A stretch of DNA of 64,000 bases from Puccinia triticina. Taxonomy: Eukaryota; Basidiomycota; Pucciniomycetes; Pucciniales; Pucciniaceae. Below the pieces are notes generated by a model. It made no database searches, was not told the DNA's origin, and saw only the letters and a program-made list of their open reading frames with translations. The first letter of the stretch is position 1; each line of letters begins with the position of its first letter. Shown here piece after piece: positions 32,015-45,000 of this stretch. The position numbers and the translations under genes are program-made. The stretch is taken from positions 1,984,001 through 2,048,000 of the forward strand of contig NC_070565.1 of the NCBI RefSeq assembly GCF_026914185.1, written 5' to 3'.

Positions 32015-33563
32015 GGGTCAGCCTAAATGCACTCCAAACTTTTACTTCATGCACTCCACATTTTTGGCTTTAGGGGGCCAGCACTCCAAAAAAGTTGGAG
32101 TGCCTTGATTTTGTACTCCCAAAACATGGAGTCCCCAGATGGGCACTCCATGTTTCTTGGAGTACACAACTGGGTACTCCAAAATTGACCAAAATAGGGG
32201 AGTGCAGCTAGATGCACTCCAAAAAAAATGGAGTGCAAGCCCAAGCACTTCACCTTTTCAGTGAAGGATTTTGGCTTTGCACTCCAGCTAGCAAATACCA
32301 AATGGAGTGCATTGGGGTGCACTCCAAGTCTCCTTTTCTTTGGAGTCACAGCAATCACACCTCTCGATGACCGGTCTGGACCGGTCATTGAGGGGACTCA
32401 CACAACCGGTCATCCAGAGGACTCATACCTCTCGATGACCGGCGCAGACCGGTCATCAGTCACACCTCTCGATGACCGGTGTGTACCGGTCAACGAGGGG
32501 AGGTGCTACTCTCGATGACCGGTCTTTACCGGTCATCGAGGGGACTCCCACCTCTCGATGACCGGCGCGGACCGGTCATCAGTCACACCTCCCAATGACC
32601 GGCACAGACCGGTCATCAAGAGGACTCACACCTCTCGATGACCGGTCACCACCGGTCATCGAGAGGACTCACACGTCTTGATGATTGGTCAGACCGGTCA
32701 TTGAGGGGACTCACACCTCTCAATGACCGGTCATCTCCGGTCATTGAGGTGAGTCACATCCCTCGATGACCGGTCAGACCGGTCATCAAGGGGAATAACA
32801 CCTCCCGGTCATCACTGGTCATCAAGAGGTGTTATTACCCTCAATGACCGGTCTGACCGGTCATCAAGAGATGTGACTCACCTCAATGACCGGTGATGAC
32901 CGGACATCGAGAGGAGGTGCTATTAGCCTCGATGACCGGTGTGACCGATTATCGAGGTGTGAGTCCCCTCGATGACCGGTCTGTGCCGGTCATCGGGAGG
33001 TGTGACCGGTCCGCGCCGGTCATCAAGAGGTGTGAGTCCCCTCGGTGACTGGCACAGACCGTTCATCGAGAGATGTTACTCCCCTTGATGACCGGCACAG
33101 ACCGGTCATCAAGAGGTGTGATTTCTGTGATTTCCCTCAATGACCGGCGGTCCGGTACAGACTGGTCATTGAGAGGAGATGTCAACCCGCTCAATGCCGG
33201 TCTGCACCGGTCATGGATATCAGGAGGATCAAGTGGGGTGTGTTTGTACATAGCCCAGTTGAAGTTGTAGGCACTCCAGCTCTGGCTGGAGTGCACAGTA
33301 CTGCACTCCCCTTTTGAGGAGGAGAAATATCAGGAATGGAGTGCTGGGGGAATGCACTCCAATCTGATGGAGTGAGACTCATGGGCACTCATTACATTTC
33401 CTGGCCAGTGGAGTTCTTTGTGGTGCACTCCAAAGAGTCTTGAGTCCCCTGTTCTGCCTTGGAGTACTCTAGTCTGTACTCCAACAATCATTGGAGTGCA
33501 CACTCCATACACTCACTTTTGGAGTGCTTTTGGGATTTTTTTGGAGTGCATTTAGGCTGACCC
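32015..33563. mobile_element. Inverted-repeat element carrying a palindrome array, copy 2
   Basis: Same ends and subterminal GCACTCC/GGAGTGC arrays as 29571-31449, nearly identical over the first ~330 bp. The flanks are TTTTAGTAA at 32006-32014 and 33564-33572, a perfect 9-bp target duplication. Its palindrome array (about 32350-33230) is shorter and differently arranged than in copy 1, so the array expands or contracts while the ends are conserved. Confidence 0.85.
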
Positions 33564-33572
33564 TTTTAGTAA

Positions 33573-34756
33573 ACCCCTTAATAAAATCAATATAATTCAA
33601 TTTAAGAGGGGGCTGATAAATCAGGGGTGTTTAATCCCTCAAATGCATTGTGCAAAAGCAGAGGATTTAGGTACCTGAAACACACTGGGGCCTGTGAACA
33701 GGGGTGGTTTAAATCCCAGCAAAGAATGGCCAAGAATCTAAAGAGAAGGGGCTTAAACTTACTAGTAAAAAGCTCTTAGGGTCTTGAGGTTCTACAGGAT
33801 AGAAACTGGGCAGTTGGAAGCGCAAGACAAAGGTGATTCTGAAGGCTGGATAGACACTGGGCAGTTTCTGGCGAAAAAAATGAGGCTAAAAATAACTACT
33901 AAAGGTCTTATCAGGCTGGAAACAGGCTATTGAGCACATTTTGAAGGCGGGTAAAATATAATAGGCATGTAAAAGCGTGAAGAATCTCCTTTTGGGTGAA
34001 GAAAGAGCCCTTTTTATAGCCTAGGCAGGCCTCCAGGGGCGCCCAGGGGACATGGGGACACTTGTGGGCACCACCTGAGGCAAATTAGCTGCGCAGGAGG
34101 GCGCTGCTGGTTGTGGAACCTTGTGACTTGGATGAAAGGGTTGCCAAGGACCTATTACAGAGGTTCTGCGTGATTTGATACCATCTTTACCACGTCATAG
34201 GGGCTGGTGGGGGGGTTGTGTGACGCTTATTTCCGTGGAAATGTGCCACAGAATGTACTAGAACTGGATTCTGTGGAGTTGTACCCGTGTAAGCAGTGAT
34301 TCATACATGTTCTGGAGGCGCTCATTGAATGCTCCAGTTCATTTGAACCCTTCTACATATTTACTACATGTGTAGGTCATGTGTGCTGAGGCATAGGAGG
34401 AAGCTAGGGCGCCTTCTATGCTCTCCTGCACACACTAAAAGGGGTATTCTGTTCTGGTAAGACGTGTAAGGTGTCCATATTTGATGATGTGGTTATTATA
34501 CCTTATTTAGCTGTAAATTACATGTGTGTGGTACATGTAACACATGTAATATTCCTATTGGGGCGTATTCTGGCTCATTCTTGGGTACTGGTAACCCAGG
34601 CACTTTGGTTGCGGGATGGTTTATGCATTATGCATATGTCTACACCACGCGTGGGGGCTTGAGCTCCAGGCAACAGGGCTCTACTGTTGTCAGGTGCACC
34701 TGGCTACAGAGCATGCAGGCTTGGATGCACCACACAAAAATATTAGTATCTTCTAA
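33573..34756. other. Unassigned AT-rich DNA, possible LTR remnant
   Basis: After the last 30 bases of repeat X no gene is supportable. A minus-strand TATA box (CTATAAAAAGG at about 34010-34020), preceded on that strand by GC-rich sequence, resembles an LTR promoter. CTGGGCAGTT is duplicated near 33806 and 33855. LTR borders could not be set. Confidence 0.3.
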
Positions 34757-35363
34757 GAGCATCCACCACCTTCTAGGTGAATCTTTAGGTAGCCAGCGAG
34801 TCCCGCAAGGCTTGGTTGCTTAGCTAAAGAAAAAACTCACCCTCATCGCTAGGTAGCGGCTTGGTAGGCAACACCAATTTAGATAAAGACACCACTGCCA
34901 CCCTGGTGTCTACATACATATTTATGTACACCCCTCTTTAAGCAACACACACAACGGTCATCCTATCGATGACCGGTCATCCCCTTGATGACCTGTCATC
35001 CCATCAATGACCTGTCATCCCATTGATGACCTGTCATCCTACTGGTCACATTGGTGACCGGTCATCCTATTGGTCGCATCAATGACCGGTCACATTAATG
35101 ACCAGTCATCCTATTGGTCACATTGATGACCGGTCATCCTATCGGTCACATCAATGACCGGTCATTGTATGGGTCACATCAATGACCGGTCATCCTGTAT
35201 TGAACAACATGACGGTCATCCAATCAGATGCCCAGTCATCCTATTGATCACCAGTCACATCGATGACCGGTCATCCTAGTTTTGTCATGACTGGTCATTG
35301 TATTGATGCCCGGTCTATCAATGACCGGGCATCCTATTGATACCCGGTCTTTCAATGGCCGGT
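34757..35363. repeat. Palindromic satellite, left of the decayed Ty3
   Basis: From about 34955 the word GATGACCGGTCATC and relatives recur with linkers CCTATTGGTCACATCAAT and CCCATTGATGACCTGTCATC. The satellite is cut after CCGGT (35359-35363) by the Ty3 element 35364-60341 and continues at 60342-60400. The left flank (GAGCATCCACCACC at 34759) and the far right (GGGTGGATGCTC at 60654-60665) could be the inverted ends of a MITE holding everything between; this is tentative. Confidence 0.6.
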
Positions 35364-35464
35364 ATGGACTCCTGTCGGGTCTGAGCCAAGGCAGTCTGTT
35401 GAGGGGATGGTGCTTGAGCGCTGCCCTCGTTGGTGATCCTGCAAGAAGTATTGGGTACGGGTTG

Positions 35465-36446
35465 TGTCAGCCTTAGAGTCAACACAGTTGACCTAAAACT
35501 GCCTTTTATCTCCATTTTATACCTAAATGTGCTCATATCTTTTTAACCTTGAGACATAAGGTTGTTTTGACTTCAGATTCTGATTTCTCATGCAATTTTG
35601 ACCCTAGTGTTCACTGATCACTTTACAATATCTCTACTCCTTCATAGAGTTTGTGGTTTGTGACACACATGCGCAGCAGCGCCATGTAGTCGCGCCTGAG
35701 CGCTCCCAACCACATGTACATGTGTGATTATGTCATTCAACTTTGAAAATTTTCGAAGTCAGGATCCCCCATGCAGCTGGAGGATCCACAGACTTCAGCA
35801 CACCAGAACCACACCCCAGATAACCCCAGGATCACCACCAAAGAGTTTACAACACTCCCAGTATACCTACCATCACAGGCGCCTAGGATATTGACAGTAA
35901 GTAACCTCTTTCACTGAACCTTGTTTATATCAGAGGTACAACTCTGTGTCTTGCTTGATCTGCTCTTTTCTGCTGGCCTTTGGCTTCTTTTGATCACAGG
36001 GCTGTCCCTCCATATCTGCTGGCCTTTGCCTCATTCTTGATCACAGGGCTGTCCCTTCTTATCTGCTGGCCTTTGCCTCAAAGCTAGGTTACAGGGCTGT
36101 CCCTCAGGTTTCCCTTTAAGAACCTTGACTATCCAGAAGGAAGCTAAAAAATTGTGGCTGGATTAAACTTATCTAATCCAGAGACCTTCCACATTTCTTT
36201 AGTGAGAGAAGGCTGTAGCACTTTCTAGCACAGCTCAGCAGCACTCTTCTGAAGAGTAGCATTGCTAGTGGACGTGCATTCCCACTAGAATAACCTAGTA
36301 TATCTCCTTATCCTGATCCTGTCCTGTTTCTCTTTTCTCTTTCTCTATCTCTCTCTTATAGTTGTATTTTCTTTATCCAAAGAAATCCAACTATTTCCCC
36401 CCTTCTTTCTTGTGTCCTGCTGTCACTATAGAGACTCAGGCTCACA
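35465..36446 (+). mobile_element. Solo LTR of the TGTCAGCC Ty3 family
   Basis: 982 bp from TGTCAGCCTTAGAG to CAGGCTCACA. Flanks are GGTTG (35460-35464) and GGTCG (36447-36451), a 5-bp duplication with one change. The 5' LTR at 59580-59590 shows the uninterrupted site (TTGGGTACGGGTCGAAAG). It is more diverged from the other family members than they are from each other, hence older. Confidence 0.87.
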
Positions 36447-37286
36447 GGTCGAAAGATGTGATAGCGGTGGGGGGGGATTTATTGAGAGGGAACAAGGGGC
36501 TGGAGTACCCTTGGCGGTTTTGGTTGGTCAGAAAAGATCAGGAAAGAGGAACTCGGAGGGAAGCCAGCGCGTTCGTTGGAAAATTCTGGTAGTGATCAAA
36601 AGAAAGAAAACTCAGGAAGCTCCGGGTACTCAGAACCCAAAAGGATGCGGGGATGGATCGACACAACAGTGGGCCAGCTACGCTAACCGTAGCGTTAGCG
36701 TGGCGTAGCGTAGCGGAATTCCGCTAAATTTTAGTGTGGCGTTAGCGGATTGCGCCTTCTCTGCGCTAACGCTACGCGCAAAGGGTGTGCAGCTAATTTA
36801 TCTGTTAGCGTAGCGTTAGCGCGGATGCGCGCAATTGCGCTAACGCTACACACGCAGGGCGCAAAAGAGCGCGCGCTACGGTGTCAGCCTTAGAGTCATC
36901 ACAGCTGACCTAAAAGCTGCCTGTTCTACCTTTGTTACATATAAATTACTTTATATATTTTTCATTTTAAGAGATAACCTTGTTTTGACTTCAGATTCTG
37001 TTTCCTCATGCAATTTTGACCCTAGTTACAACTTATCAATTCATTGTAACTATACTCCTTCCCTGAGTTACTGAGTTGTGGCGCGCTTGCGCAGTTGTGA
37101 CGTGTCAGCACTACCTGGCGCGCCAAACCACATGTACATATGTAAATTACATAAGCAAACTGTGAAAATTTTCGTAGTCAGAATCCCCCTTGCCTGAGGC
37201 GGATCCACAGACTTCAGCACACCAGAACCACCACCCAGATAACCCCAGGATCACCACCAAAGAGCCTACTCTACTCCCAGTATACC

Positions 37287-38255
37287 TGTCAGCCTTAGAG
37301 TCATCACAGCTGACCTAAAAGCTGCCTGTTCTACCTTTGTTACATATAAATTACTTTATATCTTTTTCATCTTAAGAGATAACCTTGTTTTGACTTCAGA
37401 TTCTGTTTCCTCATGCAATTTTGACCCTAGTTACAACTTATCAATTCATTGTAACTATACTCCTTCCCTGAGTTACTGAGTTGTGGCGCGCTTGCGCAGT
37501 TGTGACGTGTCAGCACTACCTGGCGCGCCAAACCACATGTACATATGTAAATTACATAAGCAAACTGTGAAAATTTTCTTAGTCAGAATCCCCCTTGCCT
37601 GAGGCGGATCCACAGACTTCAGCACACCAGAACCACCACCCAGATAACCCCAGGATCACCACAAAAGAGCCTACTCTACTCCCAGTATACCTACCGTCAC
37701 AGGCGCCTAGGATATTGACAGTAAGTAACCTCTTTCACTGAACCTTGATTATCTCAGAGGTACAACTCTGTGTCTTGTTTGATCTGCCTTTTCTTCTTGC
37801 TTTGCCTCCTCCTTGATCACAGGGCTGTCCCTTCTATTCTACAGGCCTTTGCCTCTATCTTGATCACAGGGCTGTCCCTTATAATCACTTGGCCTTTGCC
37901 TCAAAATCTAGGTTGCAGGGCTGTCCCTCAGGTTTCCCATTAAGAACCTTGACTGTCCAGAGAGAAGTCTAAAAAACTGTGGCTGGATTAAACTTATCTA
38001 ATCCAGATACCCTCCTGAGAGGAAGCTGTAGCACTTCTAGCACAGATTAGCAGCACTCTTCTGAAGAGTAGCATTGCCAGTGGACGTGCATTCCCACTAG
38101 AATAACCTAGTACTTCTCTTCTATCTTATCCTGCTTGGTTTCTTTCTCTCTCTTTCTCTTTTTCTCTTACAGTTGTATTTTCTTTATCCCAAGAAATCAA
38201 ACTGTTGTCCCCCATTTCTTGTGTCCTGCTGTCACTATAGAGACTCAGGCTCACA
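37287..38255 (+). repeat. 5' LTR of the intact Ty3
   Basis: TGTCAGCC...CTCACA, 969 bp. It contains three tandem ~46-bp units with TGATCACAGGGCTGTCCCT (about 37810-37930) and a pyrimidine-rich TTTCTCTCTC tract near 38145. The 3' LTR is at 45809-46777. Confidence 0.93.
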
Positions 38256-38610
38256 ATTGGGGGCCTCATCGGGAAAATTACTCACCTTTTCATAATTCTA
38301 GACTGCTATAAAGCCAAAGGACTGATCCTCCTGACTAAATCAAACAAAAAACTCTTAAAAATTCGAAAAAATCACTTAAAAAATTTTTCTACATATCCTA
38401 CTAACGCTGAAAATCTTCTAAAATTATCCCAAATTGCTCTTATATTGATAAAATTCCTAACTGAACCCTTGAAAAAAATTTTTTGCGTCCTGTGTACTCG
38501 TGAAAGTGTAGAATTGCGACTCCTCCGCGCCGCTATTCATCCCTTCGTCGGACTTATCCTCCCCAGAACCCTCCATATCTTCGAATCAAGAGGAGATAGC
38601 GAAAAACGGA

Positions 38611-38952
38611 GTGCGCTCAAAAGATTCTCCTGCTTCTTATCTAAAATTACCGCAGTTGACCGTAAAAAAATTCTTAACGGCGCAGACTAGCGCAGAAGAC
38701 GAAAACTACGACAATAGAATAGTGACAAACCCGCGCAACGGCAATCTTATCAGTAGTTCGTCGTGGACCCCTATTGCTACTGCAAGAGCACAAAAAACTC
38801 GTCGAAAGAAGACTGTTGCTCCCGTCAATATAGCCGAGTGGAACTCTAATTCCTCAGCGAAGTCAAGCGCAAAGGAAAATAAGAAAAAAACCTCTTCTAC
38901 TATGCGGAAAAGCAAGAGAATTTCTGCTAAAGCTAAATCCTCAGGTACTTAA
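38611..38952 (+). CDS. Basic leader ORF upstream of gag
   Basis: 113 codons between 5' LTR and gag, ending 63 bp before the gag ATG. The C-terminal half is lysine/serine-rich (SSAKENKKKTSSTMRKSK), and a TRRKKTV motif precedes it. No known domain. A similarly basic ORF lies about 50 bp before gag in the third Ty3 (61676-61945), and a pre-gag ORF exists in the minus-strand Ty3. A leader protein with nucleic-acid affinity would fit, but composition alone cannot prove it. Confidence 0.4.
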   Translation: MRSKDSPASYLKLPQLTVKKFLTAQTSAEDENYDNRIVTNPRNGNLISSSSWTPIATARAQKTRRKKTVAPVNIAEWNSNSSAKSSAKENKKKTSSTMRKSKRISAKAKSSGT

Positions 38953-39015
38953 CCTTTAAAAAATCCTTATTCTTCTTTTCCTACTCGACTACCAACTTTC
39001 CTACACGTGCTCACC

Positions 39016-42000
39016 ATGCCTCCTCACCTTAGAAATGGCAGAGACCTCTCAGCAGAACAGCGCCTCCGCTACCGCCTCAGTCCAGCCGCCGAGGAAAGGC
39101 TTCAAAGAGCTAGAGTCAGCATTGCCGCCGCTCCAAGAGGATTTCCTCAAGTTCCCGGAGGAGGAGCCGCTTCCCCCAGACACAGGGATCCCTCCGGCGC
39201 TATACCAGGCGAGAGAGACATCAATAGCTCTAGCCTCGAACAGGTCCACGCCGGTACCGCGCCCAGTAGACAGGGAACAAATGATCCCTACGGCGAATTA
39301 TCCTCAGAAGGATCAACCGCCCTCCCAGCCTACCAACCCCGAGGGTATGAGGCCGAATGCCTCCCCCAGTTTAGCCCTCCTTCCGCCCATTCAGAACCCA
39401 CGACGGGAAGAGTCTTCCGGCCCGATGGATCTGATCCCAGAAGAAATGGAGCTGACAGGCCTCATCAACCTCTTCAACGATCAATTCGACATGTTTGTCC
39501 GAGCGAGAGAGGCACAGAACACGGCCTCGATGAAGAGACTCCTCTCCCAAGCTTCGATGACGCAAGAAATGATTATAGAGCTGGTTGGGAGAGCAGACGC
39601 TATCCGTCTATGCCAAGAATGGATCCCCAACGAGGAGCTCCATCAATTGAATCAATCTCTAGCGCAACAGAACCCGGCAGATCAAACAATCCGCCACCAT
39701 TCGCAGCTAGCCGTAGCGCCACACGCCAACTATCAACCAATGATAGCCACGCCGACTCCGGAGCCTACGGGCTTACAGTACCGAGTACCAACGCAGGAGT
39801 TCCAGGGTCCTACCCCTTCCAACCGTCAGGAACTTCCACAACCGCGTCCAGAAGGTCAGATTTACCACGGCCCTCAAATGCCGCAGCAACCACCGCCGCC
39901 GCCGCCGCCGCAAGCGCTCCAAGTGAGGCCAATACCAGCTTCTATACCGCGAGAGGTGGTTCAATTGTTCCGCCCCAGCCCTCATTATCAACCTGGCGGG
40001 GTCAATCCACCCCATTATCCTCACACGCAGCAAGGATACGCAGACCACAACCCCCCTCATCCTCAAGACAATTGGAGAGGATCAGGGAGGAACTGGAGAC
40101 GCCCCCAGGACGACACTCAGAGAGTACTAGAGATAGGAGAATACCTGATGAGAGCCACACGAGGAGTGAGGAGAATCTATGGACGCGGGAGAGCCAGAGG
40201 GAGAGGCCCTTACTAGATGAATCTTTACCCAAAAGTTCCTTAAGTAGTGATTCACCACTAGGCCTCAGTTTAGATATTGATAATCTCTCTGATCCTTCAA
40301 ATAGAGAATTTTTTCTCAATAACCTTAACTCTGAAATGTCTAGAAATGGTCCCTTGTTCCTAGAAGAAAAATTACAAGTCTTGTTCTCTAAATTTCTCTC
40401 TGAATTATCTGGTACTGTTGAAACCATTCCTGGTACTCTTCTTGAATCTTGTGTCAGCAATTTTAAAGATGTCCTGAATCATTCAATTCTTGATCTGTTT
40501 AAAGATGAATTCATTCCCTTTTTGCTTGATCAAATCCTGAATAACATAGGTGAAAGTGCCAGAGAGAAGTCCACAGTGAATAACAATGTGTTAGAACAAC
40601 TGAAGAAACACATAGATGATAAGTTTGAGACAGTTCAAGATTTGATTCTGGTAAATGAATCACAATGTCATTCTAACATGGATACAATTGGCCAAAATCT
40701 GAAAGACTTTGAAGAGAAAGTGAGCAACAATCTTACTTCCATTGGTAATCAGATCAATGACCTTCATGCCAATGAGCACAACAGATTTGAACAATCTAAG
40801 AGAAGATTCAGTGACATATCTTCTGTAGTAAACACTGTGAGCTCAAAGCTGGATTCCGTGTTAATACCAGATGACAGAGACCAACCCCCTCATCTCTTAT
40901 ACAATAATCCCTTCCAGAATGTCCACCATGAGCAACAACAGGAACACAGACCTCCTCCTCCTGTTCCTACTCCTGAACCCCAGAGACCACCAAGAGATAA
41001 CTTTCCTAAGCCTGCTAGCAATACTCCTGAGGCTAAGACCCAAGAGGAATTCCCCTACATTGATCATGGAGCAATAGACTTTGAAATGAGGAAGGAACTG
41101 TGGAAAGGTATCCCCAAAAATGGAGACTGGGAGAAATTCTCTGGAGAATTACCTTACAATCATGAGCTTTGGATTAAAAACACTGATATCCTGGTCAGAG
41201 ACTACTTGATGCTGGATAACATGATAATCAGTAGATTAACAATCTTGTTAACTGACACTGCAAGGAATTGGTACCTAGGCATCAGAGACCAGTATGGAAA
41301 CAAATCTTGGGCTTGGTGGAAGAATGCCATCAGAAACAAGTTTGGCACTGAGAACTGGAAATGGAAAATGCAACAAGAGTTTGAGAATGATCACTTTGCC
41401 TATGATGGGAGGAAAATCCATAAATGGTTTGGTAATCAGAGAGAAAGACTGAAAGCTTATCAACCTGAACTCAGTCAGTACCTTATTTGTGAGAAAATCT
41501 TAAAGCAATGCCCTCCAAACCTTGAGCATGCTATTAAAAGCAGATACAAAAGAGATGCCACTGAAATGAGTTTTGAGGATATGGTTATAATTGCTGAAGA
41601 GGTCATAGACAGAGTCATGAAAAGGAACAAGCCTGTGACAAACAATTATAACACTCCAAACAGATCCCACTGGAGAAGCAATCCTGCCCCTGAGAAAACT
41701 GATAAGCCAACTGACTCCTCTGCCAAAAAGAATCCTGTCTCTGCCCCTGAGAAAGAAAAACTTATATGCCATTTCTGTAAACAAACTGGTCACTTCTCCA
41801 GGGAATGCCCTAAGAAGAAGAACAGGATCAATAATGTAGGAATGGATGATGATGATGATCCCAAGAGTGACAATGGAGAAGATCAAGGTGAACCACACAA
41901 GTCTGAATCAGAACTAGATGAAGAAGAAGAGAATCATAGAACCAATCATATGATTCTTGCCATGGACAATGGGAATGGTGCCAATTATGACCCCTTGGTT

Positions 42001-45000
42001 GATTTTGATTTTGGAACACATGCTGTAGAGTGTGAGATAAACCAAGACTTCTCCATTGCTGAAATTCAAGCTGAAACTCATCAACCCCAGACATGGGACA
42101 AATCCTGCCAGTCTTCCCACATAGAGGATGCTAGACTGATGAAATGTAAACCTGATAGAGGAAAAGCTCATCTTACTGGAAAAGCAAATCTTACCACTGT
42201 CCTTATTGAATCCAGAGAACAATCATGTCTTCTTGATAGTGGAGCTTCTTGCTCAATCATCAGCAACAAATTGCTAGACTCTATATTACCAGAATGGGAA
42301 AACAAGCTCATGCCAATTAACCATGCAAAATTTCACAGCTGTAGTGACCAATTACAACCAATGGGCATAATAGAAACAGCTTTGATTTTTCCTCACACTA
42401 AAGGCTCTATCAGAATTCTAGCAGAATTTGTAGTCATGAAAAATGCAAGAATTGACTATCTTATCCTTGGAAATGATTACATGTCTCTTTATGGCTTTGA
42501 CATCACAAACAGCAAAGAGAGATTCTTTACCATTGGAAATGAGAACAAGAGGAAGAAATTCAGTTTTAAGTCTCATCATCTGGAGAAAATGAGCCCTTCC
42601 AATGAAATTTCTGCTGTAAAGAAGTCCAATCCTCAACTGCAGAAATTTATTACAGAAGAACTCTGTGAAGCCAAGTTCAGTGATAAGTTGACTATTGAGC
42701 AAAAGGAGAAGCTGTTTGAAGTCCTCCACAATAACAACCTTGCCTTCTCCAATACCAACCAGCCCCTTGGTGCCATTAAAGGTCATGAAGTTCATATCAA
42801 ATTGACAACTGAGAGACCCTATCCTCCTCTCCTCAGAAGACCTCCTTATCCTGCCAGCCCCAAAAGCAGAGAAGCTCTTGAACAACACATTGAGGAACTA
42901 GTAAACCTGAATGTTCTAAGGAAAGTTGGTCATAATGAAGTAGTTGAGATCACTACTCCTGTAATCATTGCCTGGCACAATGGAAAGTCCAGAATGGTAG
43001 GAGACTTCAGAGCTTTGAATTCATACACTGCTTCAGACAGGTATCCCATTCCCAAGATCAGTGAGACTCTGAACAACCTGGCCAAAGCTAAGTATCTGAC
43101 TAGCATGGATGTACTCAAAGGTTTCCACCAGAATGTCATTGCAGAAGATTCCAGACATCTACTGAGAATTATTATGCACAAAGGAATCTATGAGTACCTT
43201 AGAATGCCCTTTGGGATCAAGAATGCCCCCTCTCATTTCCAGAGAATGATGGACATTGAATTCAGAAAGGAAATTGATGAGAAGTGGGTCATTATCTACA
43301 TTGATGATATCATCATTATGTCCAACACTTGGGAGGAACACCTCAATAGGATAGACAGAATCCTGAAAGTTGTCATTAACATGAACATGAAAATCTCCTT
43401 GAAGAAGTGTAACTTTGGATTTGATCAGATCAAAGCTCTAGGCCATCTTGTGTCTGGTATTGCCATAGGAATAGACCAGAATAAAGTAGCTGCTGTCCTC
43501 CAAAAACCTGTGCCTAGTAGTAGGAAAGAAATGCAATCATTTCTTGGTTTTGCTGGGTACTACAGACAACACATTGAGAAGTTTGCAGAGATAGCCAAAC
43601 CTCTGACTGAGCTGACAAGGATTGATGTCATATATGAGATGACTCATCATAGAATAGTAGCCTACAACTTGTTAAAAGAGAAACTGACCACAGCTCCATT
43701 GCTATTGTTTCCTGACTGGGCCCATCCTTTCACACTATATGTAGACGCTAGTATGACTGGTCTAGGTGCTGCTTTACATCAAGTCCAAGTCATTGATGGA
43801 GTGAGAAAAGAAGGACCCATTGTTTTCATATCCAGACAACTGAAGGACAGTGAAACAAGATATGGTGCTAGTCAACTTGAATGCTTATGTCTGGTTTGGG
43901 CCCTGGAAAAACTCCATTACTACTTGGATGGCAGTGTATTTCATGTTGTAACAGACTGCACAGCTTTGAGATCACTATTGAACATGAAGACTCCCAACAG
44001 ACATATGCTCAGGTGGCAGATTGCTATTCAAGAATACAGAGGCAATATGACCATAATCCACAGAGATGGGAATATTCACAAGAATGCTGATGGACTGAGC
44101 AGATGGGCTTTGCCAAATGATCCCAGTAACCCTGCTTATGACCCAGAAGACAAGGATGATGATAGATTCCCCATCATGGGCATACATGTCTCTACTTTCA
44201 AGAATGAGTTCTTTGACTCAGTGAGAGAAGGCTACAAGCAAGACAAGAACACTACCATATTGTCTGAACTTTTGTTGAAAGATGCTAAAGATGCCCAGTT
44301 AAAAAATTCCTTACAAGATCCTTGGAGAAAGCTATATGATGAAGGAAGATTCTCCATATTTGATGGCCTCATCTACTTCAGAGAGAAACACAACTCTGTC
44401 CTAGTCCTAGCTGACAAAGAAAGTATCAACACCATCTTGCATGAATGCCATGACAGTGTCTACTCTGGTCATCTTTCTGAAGATAGGACTTTAGAAAAAG
44501 TAGCTGATACTGCTTGGTGGGCTAACTGGAAACAAGACACTGGTGAATACTGCTCCTCCTGTGATAGATGCCAGAAAGCAAATAAAGCCACAGGCAAAAG
44601 ATTTGGACTGCTTATGAAAATTGAGGAACCTTCAAAACCATGGGATGTTATTAACATGGATTGGGTAACTTCCTTGTCCCCTGGAGGAGCTGCTAGTTTC
44701 AATGCTTGTCTGGTAATAGTGGACAGATACTCTAAGACCCCTATATTTGTACCCTGCTTCAAGGATGACTCTGCCATGGACACTGCCATACTGTTTTGGA
44801 ACAGAGTAATGCCTAGGACTGGAATCCCCAGAATCATCATCTCTGATAGAGACCCTAAGTTCACATCTGAATTCTGGACTGGTTTGCATAGTATGCTAGG
44901 AACAAAACTCTCCTTCTCCACTGCTTACCACCCCCAGACTGATGGATTAGCTGAAAGGATGATTCAAACACTTGAAGATATGATCAGAAGATTTTGTGCA

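Noticed and set aside
36664..36881. Telomere-like repeats (TAGCG words)
   Set aside because: The TAGCG/GTTAGC words are irregular, occur in both orientations, are bounded by inverted ends and an 8-bp target duplication, and do not match a fungal telomere repeat.
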